Assembly (NCBI RefSeq): GCF_037975245.1 | Contig: NC_092561.1 | Span: 18,702,008 to 18,766,007, forward strand | Length of the DNA: 64,000 bases | Source: Apostichopus japonicus | Taxonomy: Eukaryota > Echinodermata > Holothuroidea > Aspidochirotida > Stichopodidae | Direction: 5' to 3' | In this document: positions 34,130 through 64,000 of the stretch, piece after piece | Layout of the letters: the number at the start of each line of letters is the position of its first letter | Position numbering within the stretch: position 1 is the first letter of the stretch | The notes under the pieces: model-generated | What the model was told of the DNA's origin: nothing | Databases searched by the model: none | What the model saw: only the letters and a program-made list of their open reading frames with translations | Program-made: the position numbers and the translations under genes

Positions 34130-36309
34130 ATGGCAGGTTCATCAAGCCTGGAAACCGAGGAAGGCTTTTTCTATTGTACAATTTGTACCGAGTTTTTTGT
34201 GGAACCAAAGTTCCTGCCATGTTTTCATAGATATTGCAAAAGATGTTTGGAAAACCTGATACAGAAGGATACGGTGGCATGTCATTTGTGCAGCAACCAA
34301 TGCCCAGTACTAACAGCGGGAGTGCAGGGGTTCAAGACCGATTATCACATGGAAAACATGATCGAAATTAAATATATTAAATCTTCTTTCGTCAATAAAA
34401 CCCGAAGAGATTGTTTTGGATGTCCAAAACAATCGATCATCGCGACAGCTTTTTGCTTCAAGTGTAACGATTTTCTATGCTGTCAATGTTACAACTTTCA
34501 CCTTACCAACAATATGATGGCAGATCATTGTTCCAAAGTGAAAAAAAGCGAAATATTTCCAACAAGAACATTTCGATTTTCAAAACTATTTATCCCTGAT
34601 GGAACCACCAAAGTGTCATATTCATGAGGATTATCTAGCGCAGAAATTATGCTATACTTGCAACAATCGTCCAGTATGCATCACGTGTTCTTCCAAAGAG
34701 CAGAACGAGCATACACTTTACGAAATTAGCGCTCCAGATACCACCGACAAGAAGAAGATTATGGCGGTAAAAGAGGAACTGAAGAAATGTGAAGGCATAG
34801 ATGAAAGTTTACTGGGAGATATTAAAATTGCAGTTGACAAAATTAATGCAACGGCAAGATCTGCTACTGAAAGACTGGACAAAGAGCATGAAGCAGAAAA
34901 ACGAGCTATGCAAATTAAGGTTGAAGAACTAACAACGAGCCAAAGCGAAATAGAAAGTAAGTTGGAAAAGAGCTTGTATAATAAAACAGCATCTTTGAAG
35001 TTAAATATGAAGGCCGAGATTCAACGGGTCACTCAGAAATATCAAGCATATATATGTTAAGGCATTAGAGAGCAAAGTGAAAACAGTGAAAGAAACACTG
35101 AAGAGAAACCATGAAAGTGAAGTACAAAAAAGCAATGAGAAACTTTTACAATTGACTGCAAAGTTAAAAGAGGAAAAACTTGCTTTGAATAAGCAAACAT
35201 CAGACAGATGTGAAGAAGCTGTGAAGATATATGGATTTGCTCAACTATTACGTAGACGACGGAAGGATCTCTGTGCAACAATTAAAAGTATCGATGACGT
35301 AAAAAACTGAACACTGTTGAGTCTGGTTGATGTAATGGACGCCGGCAAGCAACTATTGGAAGATGTTGAAAATACAGTTCTTAAGTTGCAGTCTCTTTTG
35401 GAAATTTCTGATGTAGGATCCGATACGATCGCGAAGAAGAATGGAAGTGTTTGCAACGTACTGATGTTTCACCCGGTTAGCGTGGTCGAAATAAAAGACA
35501 TGAAGTCTACTACGCAAATAATACACAGTATTGCAAGTTGTGGGCAAAACCGCATAGTGATCACCGGCTATGATTCACGGGGATACACATTTATCGCCGT
35601 TGTAGACGGAAACGGAAAACAGTTACAGTGTATCAAACATAAAAAGCTAAACACCATTCCAGCTCGTTTGTGTTCCTCTTATTCAATGTCAGAGATAGCA
35701 ACTGTATCTAAAACGAATACTTTTGGTATTTTTGATGCCACTGATAAGTCATACAAAGAGAAGGACATTTCAAACATAATACCTAAGTGGACAACTATGT
35801 GGCGCCTTACTTGTGTGGCTAGTGATCCGAGTAATAAAAACATATATGTTGGTGGCAGCAATTTAAATATGTATGTCTTCAACAAGCAGCTAAACCACAT
35901 TGGTACTGTTGATTTATCGAAGTCGTTGAAATCTTTGACAGGGTTGTCGTTCTTGAGCGTGATCTCTTGGTCTGTAATAAAGCGAGGAAAAGGGCGTACA
36001 TAGTCACGAAACAAAATCAACCAGAGCTTCAGCAGGAAATCGATAAGTCAGGTTTTGGAGGGAATGAATACTATCCTATTGATGTCTGTATAGACAATGA
36101 TGGTTTTATTTTCATTATGTGGGCTCCCACGATACCAGATAATGGTGGACGAATAGCTGTGAAGTACAGTCAAGATGGTAGTTAGTTACTCTCTCAACAG
36201 AAAATGGAACAGCGAGTCGATTGCATTACCATAATGAAGACATGTCATGACAAAGATACACTAGTAGCAGCTTATAGGAAAACTTGGAAGATGTCTCTGT
36301 ATGCCATGG
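34130..36309 (+). pseudogene. TRIM-like gene: RING, B-boxes, coiled coil, propeller; frameshifted
   Basis: From ATG 34130 the protein starts MAGSSSLETEEG. A RING finger has all eight ligands (Cys16, 19, 31, His33, Cys36, 39, 51, 54), followed by a Cys-rich B-box-like segment. A frame change near 34590 leads to a B-box 2 (PPKCHIHEDYLAQKLCYTC), then a coiled coil to 35056. A stop or frame change occurs near 35057, again near 35308, near 35955, and at an in-frame TAG at 36183. The last 900 bases encode repeated beta-strand blocks resembling an NHL/WD-type propeller, as in TRIM56- or TRIM2/3-like E3 ligases. Apart from the breaks it is a single long exon. Either it is a pseudogene or the assembly has indel errors; several independent breaks favour decay. 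Confidence 0.8.
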
Positions 36310-36655
36310 TAAGTTTTTTTTTTCATGTGGTCAGTTGAACATCTAACTTTTCTTTAAGTTTTGTTTAAAGAACTCCTCATTGTTTTATAATATTACAAAT
36401 TTTAGTAGAAAACCAATCATTTTTCTTGAGTTTGTAGTTCATGTTATTTCATGTTATACAAGAAGCAGACTTTTCTATGGTGCAACGTCTGGGAATTCAA
36501 GGAGATCAATGGAACTAGCAGCATAGACTGGCAAACAGTGCAATGAAGGCATTTTAAGTAATAATCTGAACTGAGTGTCGCATTTAAACACAGAACCAGC
36601 TATCAATGAGTGATATATCTATTCATACGACAGTGATTCTTATTTAATCAGTAGA

Positions 36656-37165
36656 AGCAATGCGCTCCCCAATGGCATGTAAGGTAAGAACAATAAGCAA
36701 TGATACTCCACAAGGGCATGTAAGGGAAGAACAATAAGCAATGAACTCCCCAATGGCATGTAAGGTAAGAGGAGTAAGCAATGCATTCCCCAATGGCATA
36801 ATATGGTAAGAACAATATGCAATGCACTCCCCAATGGCATGTTAGGTAAGAACAATATGCAATGCACTCCCCAATGGCCTGTACGGTAAGAACAATAAGC
36901 AATGTACTCCCCAATGGCATGTATGGTAAGAACAATAAGCAGTGCACTCCCCAATGGCATGTAAGGGAAGAACAATAAGCATTGAACTCCCCAATGGCAT
37001 GTAAGGTAAGAACAATAAGCAATGCATTCCCCAATGGCATGTAAGGTAAGAACAATATGCAATGCACTCCCCAATAGCATGTTAGGTTAGAACAATATGC
37101 AATGCACTCCCCAATGGCATGTAAGGTAAGAACATTAAGCAATGCACTCCCCAAAGGCAAAATAT
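36656..37165. repeat. 40-bp minisatellite, about 13 units
   Basis: Units of 40 bp contain CTCCCCAATGGCATGTAAGG and TAAGAACAATAAGC, with few substitutions. The high identity between units suggests recent expansion. The long minus-strand frames across it come from the repeat and are not genes. Confidence 0.95.
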
Positions 37166-38020
37166 AGTTAGGAAGTTTTTTTGGTATTAGATAATGATTC
37201 TCACTGGCACAAACCCAACTAGATTCTGGCTGCCTGGTTTACTTAGATCACCACGTAGTATATTTACTTCATCACCAGTAAACACAAATTGGTCCTTAAC
37301 AACCAATTTTCCTGGAGGCAGCAACCAGTTGTGCGAGGCAAACAAAAGCCCAAGCTAGCAAATAGTCTTGATAAACGAAAGAGTGGAGTTGTCAAAGGAT
37401 TTAATAATAGCGGCACTAACAGCTTCCAATAAATGGAGAATGTCAGGCCTCTCATCACCACCACCAATATCTTAGCAACCCTACATAAAACACACCTTGA
37501 CAAAAAGCAGAATAATTTTCAGACTATACAATTTTGTTATAATATAATGATCTAAAAAATAAATGAAACTCCCCCCCACCCTCCCCTCCCCCTCCCCTCC
37601 CCCCAAAACAATACAAACAAAGCGTCCCTGCCTTTATGTACAGTACACTATGCATGACCACATCTGCTAACAATTGGGAAAGGAATTGGCAATGGGTAAA
37701 GTTTCCAAAGGTCGGTTTTAAGAACTAACTTAACGACACAACCTATTTGATGCGTTGTCAGGTGAATGTTTTGTTGTTGCTAAGATCAGTTGAGTTTGAG
37801 TATATTTCCACAACAATAAGAGAGGAGTAGTACAGAGTCAAGATAAAACAAGGTGGTGGAGGAGGACTGTACAAAGGATTAGCTTGTACGAGCAGTCCCG
37901 CCTAAACAAGTTGAACATTACAGATAAGCACGATACAACAATAGAGGAAAAGAAAAAAGGGAGAAAAAACAAAGGTAATTCACAACAGTGATAGTATGGT
38001 GGACAGATGGAGGAATAAAA
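37166..38020. other. Non-coding stretch
   Basis: No exon seen. It includes a C-rich run at 37570-37604. Confidence 0.5.
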
Positions 38021-38256
38021 ATGTATGTATGTATGTATTTTAGATCCTCCTGCAAGCAGGAACTTGCGAAGAAGCCTCATTGGCTTATCAAAGCCGCAAG
38101 CTGACGGAATTCAGTCTCTTACATTCATATTTAACGTCCATGATTATGAATTGTCAACAACTCTGTAACTGGACGACATGCATTAATCTTGGAGTGACTC
38201 GAACCGGGGACCTTATGATCGGAAGGCACCGGCGTTAGCCACTGAGCTAACACTCC
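38021..38256 (-). mobile_element. tRNA-derived SINE
   Basis: The minus strand opens GGAGTGTTAGCTCAGTGG (box A) and contains GGTCCCCGGTTCGAGTCACT (box B), a tRNA-like head with a decayed anticodon loop. A body of about 150 bp follows, and then an (ATAC)n tail at the low-coordinate end. Box spacing and tail are diagnostic of a tRNA-derived SINE read right to left. Confidence 0.85.
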
Positions 38257-38373
38257 GTTGATGCTTATTCAATGAAATGATGCGAATTCAGATGAGTTTG
38301 AGTAAAAAAAAATGATTGATGTCTGTGTATGTGATCTGAGTTTTAGATTGTTTGGTTTCTCATTTATTTGCAG

Positions 38374-38412
38374 CATCTGGATGACAGGAACACAGGGACA
38401 AAAAGCCTCTGA
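38374..38412 (+). pseudogene. Possible last TRIM-like exon
   Basis: The TRIM-like frame runs into a donor at 36309 (GCCATG|GTAAGT). An acceptor (TTTATTTGCAG) at 38373 would continue it with HLDDRNTGTKSL and a stop. Another frame just after reads DDVPYTDTWK, hinting at one more frame break. This is speculative. Confidence 0.35.
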
Positions 38413-38868
38413 TGGACGATGTCCCTTATACTGACACATGGAAGGTTAGTCATTGGAGGGTAGTGCAGGCATGAGCTTTTTCCGCACTTTTCTTCGGTCT
38501 CAAGAGCAAAGGCATGGTAATCGCCATAGTTGCAAACAATGTTCACAGGAAAGTCAGTGAGTTTTTCTCTAATCCTACTTTTCGGTTCAGAAATTCTTCC
38601 CATTCTGTAGCATAGATTACACTTGTTTTGTTGGGGTGATATTTGTAGCATTCTGATTTATATCAACAGCTAATTAATTATTCAATAATATGATTATTTT
38701 TTTTTCCTTTTCACAGTTGGAACAGTCATGTCAACCATCCATTCCCAAGCTAAGATGTCCACTCAAGATATAGCGATTTCTCTATATCCAGTATGTGCAT
38801 CATGGCATTAGATATAATTAATACAACACCACTGGATCACACACTAGCATTATTTCATTCCTCTAAAT

Positions 38869-39217
38869 CAGGGGTGGACAACCTATGGCCCGCGGGCCAC
38901 ATGCGGCCCACCAGTGATTTTTTTTTAAAGAAAAAAAATCAATATATTTTACAAAATCACAAAATACGAGCTAGCTGCTTAGAATTTATCGGCACTAATG
39001 ATGCTGTCAGGTAGGCCTACGATCCCCATTAATTATCAACTGTACTGTATTGACATGATGGTTTTTGTGAATAAAGATTAAGTACACACACCTATTGCTT
39101 GAAAGTCCTCGGAATCAAAGGTTTGAAGTCAACAGCAGGTCGTTGGTTAGATGCGGCCCAGTCAATTTTTCACTCCTTATATCGGGCCCATTCATTCAAA
39201 AATGTTGCCCACCCCTG
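38869..39217. mobile_element. hAT-type MITE, 349 bp
   Basis: The left end is CAGGGGTGGACAACCT and the right end, reversed, is CAGGGGTGGGCAAC. Both continue into GGCCCG-rich sequence, the familiar hAT terminal repeat. The flanks are CTCTAAAT and CTCTTAAT, an 8-bp target duplication with one mismatch. No transposase remains, so it is non-autonomous. Confidence 0.85.
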
Positions 39218-39225
39218 CTCTTAAT

Positions 39226-41907
39226 CTATATACAGACTGTAATTTCTAGCTTTATTGGGGGGGGGGGGTGGGGGAGCAATTCTCCTGAGCTGTTCATCAT
39301 GATACACACGTGTTGTGTGAGTGTTGTAATTCTATTCAAGTTATAGTAAGTTGCACGTTAGTCAAATATTATAAGAGCCGAGACTTGTAGAATAGTCCAT
39401 GGTAGGGACTATGTCAGATTATTTCTGAGTTTCATCACATGAATTCTACCTTCCAATGTTTGTAAAGGATTGGGCCAGTTAATGGCGGGTGTTGATATGA
39501 AAATGGTGCATGTTTAACTATCATGTTGTTTGTCTTGAATATGATATGTGATTTTAGTTTAACTGAGTGGATTAAAGGGATTACTCTAGAGGGGATTAAA
39601 GGGATTACCCAGAAGTGTTTTAAGAGCTGACATTGAGAGTAACTGCATATGGAAAGGTGGCGATCATTTGATCCGTGCATAGTCGACCTCGGGCCTTAAG
39701 TGTGTGTTTTATACCTTCCAAAACGACCGTATCGCGATCTTTTGAAAAAAATCAATGTACCGATATCATTTACTGATATCGGCTAAAACAAATTACAGTA
39801 GTTTAAACATTTCTCTTTCATAATCTTTTAACGAATCATCATTAATCTGAACTTTACTGTATGTCGTTTTCCGATTAAAAAAGTTTAAATTTTTAGTCCA
39901 ATCGGATTTATGTGCTTGCATATTCGTTTATTCTACAAGGACGCTAACTTCAAACTACTCGAATTCTCAGACCGTTTGATCAAACTGCATGGCTCAACTT
40001 GCGCAACTAACTTCAAATTCTCTTCTTTCATATTATATAAGGCTATTTCTGATTGGTTAATGTTCACTGTATGTCTTTTTCCGATCGAATGAAAGTTTCC
40101 GTTAGAAATTTTTCTTCGAAAACCTCATTATAACGCCTCATTATTTATTCATGAGCTACGTCACGAATCAGCTTGTGTATCAACAACATTCTCACTGATG
40201 CTTCGTCCGACAATCGTATTGTGATTTCTGAGGTGAATTTCGAGATTTGGGGGGTAATATGCAATGAAATAAGATGACGACATTGCAATGAACATAAATT
40301 AACAAGTTGAGAATCCTATTTCATAGTTTCCTTTGGAATAGGATGAATATAGTGATATAAATTGCCCACGTAAACGTTTGTAGCGAACGTACAGGCCTAC
40401 CGTGCTTTATGTATTAATGCATATGGTTTCGTACAGTTAGGTTATCACTCGTATGTACGTAGGCTAAAGCTATCGCTAGGACTATCACTGGTTGTTTGTT
40501 TGGAAGATACCACTGTAAGTGGGTAACTCCATGTACCCCAGTTAATTAAGTCAAATACATGAGTTTGCCTAATAAAAGCTATTTTCTCAAGTTCGATTAA
40601 AAGGTGTGCAGACAAATAAATTTATAAACACAACGTCATGTCTCAGTGTTCGTTTACATTCACTGCTATAATTATTTTAGCATTAATTCATTTAGAAACA
40701 AATACAATCCCCATGCCGGTAATGAAACAGTCCGCCTGTCAATATGCATATTCATACCGGTGACTCATAACATCGGCGGATTTTAGTCTGTGTGGCTTTG
40801 AAGAGCAAATGCTCTTTTATAGCCTAAACTTTTCCATATGGGTGTTTAATTGTCTTTGGTTTATCACAGGCCTAGCCTTTTATGACTTATGCTTCTCCAA
40901 ACTTATGCGCAACTTCATTTCTTACCTCCTTCTGCCAGTCAGGTATTTTTGAAACTCAGGATTTTATCGTTGTCGAGGTTTCATATCATTGGTTTCTCTT
41001 CTAAGCACAATGGATTAGATTAACCATTTTCTTTTTTCTCTAAGTCGACTGATGGGCTTTTGAAGTTCCCTTGTTTAATGGCACTTTAAAGATTTATTAT
41101 GTCACAAATAAAATGACAAATTCAACACGAATATGGAATTCTTTTTAAAATATCTCATATTTCATCTTAAATTTCATCGGTCTGAAACAAGTACTTTCAA
41201 GAAGTACACTACATCGAGTAAGATCAACAGTACTCGACTGATCGTGCCGTGGACACATATGCGCTTCTCTTCCACTCACGGGGGGGGGGGGCTGGAGTTG
41301 TCATCTCTAATTAAGCCATAAGGCCAATGTGATAGTTTGACTTTGGAAATCATCTTGCTCTTAGCAGCTAGATCGGAAATAAAGCATTGGATTAGCGATC
41401 AGGATTACCATTTCAAGACCCACCCCCCCCCACGTGACAGGAGTGCGAAAATTACTGTCGGGATTTTCTTTTCCTTAATACTCAGTCGGGACGAATGATG
41501 ATATCACTTCTATGTGTCTACACCCCTCAACCCTCCCCACCGGCCATCCCCTCTCTCTAACCCCACACAACAGTCAAGGAGTATATAATGGCGCCATGCA
41601 TGCACCTTGTGCTTAGATATACCCCCCCCCCATCCCCAACCACCACCACCACCTTTGAAATTCCGTGCACGCCAAGTACACAACGTTATCCTCTGTCCAA
41701 CAGTCATATCGTACTCTGAAATTATGTCCGCTTTATTATGATAACAGTAGCCCACCCCTCTCACCGCGTACCTCAATAAATTTGTTTTTTTTTCTCCCCA
41801 AATTCTACCTAACCTGAATATACTAGACATTAATTTTATTTATATGTTATCATGGCATTAGAAATACTGACACCAACCAAGTTAACTGTCATCTGGACGT
41901 GACAAAA
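39226..41907. other. Intergenic stretch with simple-sequence runs
   Basis: No gene seen. It holds G- or C-runs near 39257, 41281, 41424 and 41622, and a roughly 30-bp block (CTGTATGTC-TTTTCCGAT) occurring twice about 210 bp apart (near 39860 and 40067). Confidence 0.5.
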
Positions 41908-42214
41908 AGACTCGCGCAAAAAGAAACGTCTAATGCCGGTAATTTGACCTAGTTTCGAATGAGGTGTACACCCACCATCGATCCCAGAAAATACACACAC
42001 AGCTTGCTACCGTCGGTAATTAGACACTGGTGTACAGTCAGTACATACAGCTGTGGTCAATACCCACAGCACAGTATACAAACGATAAAGCGATGGATAT
42101 CTCAGGTCCAGCTAAAGATAAGAATTAAGGTATCACGTTTCATTACTATCTGCATTTTGTAGCGACACGAACAAAACGTCACTTGCAAGCAACGGAAAGT
42201 TAACTTTTTTTCAG
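41908..42214 (+). repeat. Dispersed repeat, copy A
   Basis: About 307 bp starting AGACTCGCGCAAAAAG and ending near AACTTTTTTTCAG. It is closely similar to the reverse complement of 59301-59614, apart from a 13-base gap and scattered changes. It lies upstream of the collagen-like gene. Repeat class unknown. Confidence 0.8.
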
Positions 42215-42771
42215 ATGGCCGCACACGGTTTGGGGCGAGTCTTCATGCCTTTAAGCTACGGATCAGTTCAAGCCCTCGCCAGATCATGAAGTATTTGTAA
42301 TAATTGCAGTGCTTGGTATTTCGTTTCCCTGCAGGATAACTTTCTCACCAGATTTCAAAAGCCCGTGATCTGATGTAGAGATAAAGGTAACCTATAGTGA
42401 CGAAATACAAAACATTGCAATTAACCGAAGCTTATTGTATAACTATTAACTATATTCAGGTACCCAGATTTGATTTTCAAATATCTTTTATAACGCCCTC
42501 GAAACAGCCGGAGTGGTACGGTCCAGCAAATGTTCTGAATTCGTACAATTGCTCAATAGATGGAAAGATCAGATTTAGTGAACAGATTAAAAGTGTTTTT
42601 GTATTTCGTATTTTTCTTTGTGTTGGTTTATTTGTTTTTGAGATATATGAGTCCACAACACTGTAGGCATACGATTTTGGTCCCCACAGTAATTGTCATT
42701 TAAGTACACAGTGGATGTCAGAAACAAGTACTATAGCAGCAGGGGTGTGTCAAAACGGAGAATTGATTACC
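42215..42771 (+). other. Region just upstream of the collagen-like gene
   Basis: Probably contains promoter and 5'UTR, but no motif can be assigned. An 89-codon frame at 42397-42666 is not recognisable and ends 100 bp before the start codon. Confidence 0.4.
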
Positions 42772-63939
<21,168 letters not shown>

Positions 63940-64000
63940 GTGCAAGTGCAACCATAGTACTAGTAGTGGTACCATGGGTCTAGACCTAACTAATAGACGT

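Noticed and set aside
36640-37160. Minus-strand frames of 146 and 170 codons with a repeating peptide
   Set aside because: Period is 40 bp, not a multiple of three, so several frames stay open only because the unit lacks stops; no start context or domain.
36656-37165. CRISPR array
   Set aside because: Units are tandem without unique spacers, and the genome is eukaryotic.

Overview
The window is eukaryotic nuclear DNA. It shows GT-AG introns, many AT and GAT microsatellites, LINE, Penelope, LTR, hAT, THAP-type and Polinton debris, and animal-specific protein domains (NACHT, ZU5, Death, RING/B-box, THAP, collagen Gly-X-Y). The mix of an NLR-type immune receptor, a TRIM-like gene and dense retroelements fits a marine invertebrate deuterostome, most likely an echinoderm such as a sea cucumber. 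That assignment is inference from gene style, not a database match.

Layout. 1-2.7 kb holds an LTR-retrotransposon start (minus strand), a candidate solo LTR inside an AT array and a LINE/SINE-like tail. 2.7-17.9 kb (+) holds twelve phase-compatible exons of an NLR-like receptor: NACHT, then ZU5, UPA-like and a C-terminal Death domain, with no LRRs seen. Its introns carry a 735-bp solo LTR with a 5-bp target duplication, GGTCA-rich repeats and minisatellites. 20.6-21.35 kb is a broken Polinton integrase. 21.7-27.9 kb (-) holds six exons of an aldo-keto reductase with the full catalytic tetrad but no visible C-terminal exons; one intron contains a perfect 81-bp-arm palindrome whose arms each match a hammerhead-like ribozyme layout. 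29.3-31.6 kb is a DNA transposon with 32-bp inverted ends, an 8-bp target duplication and a THAP exon. 34.1-36.3 kb (+) is a RING/B-box/propeller TRIM-like gene broken by several frameshifts. 36.6-42.7 kb holds a 40-bp minisatellite, a tRNA-derived SINE and a 349-bp hAT MITE. 42.8 kb to the right edge (+) is a secreted collagen-like gene of about 17 very small exons, nearly all phase 0, in long introns filled with LINE, Penelope, foldback and microsatellite DNA.

The genes do not form an operon-like unit. The NLR-like gene (+) and the reductase (-) are convergent. The most interesting item is the NLR-like gene. Its NACHT followed by ZU5-UPA and a death-fold domain parallels vertebrate NLRP1 (NACHT-LRR-FIIND-CARD), and the sequence carries a Ser-Phe-Ser motif at the ZU5/UPA border, where FIIND proteins cut themselves.
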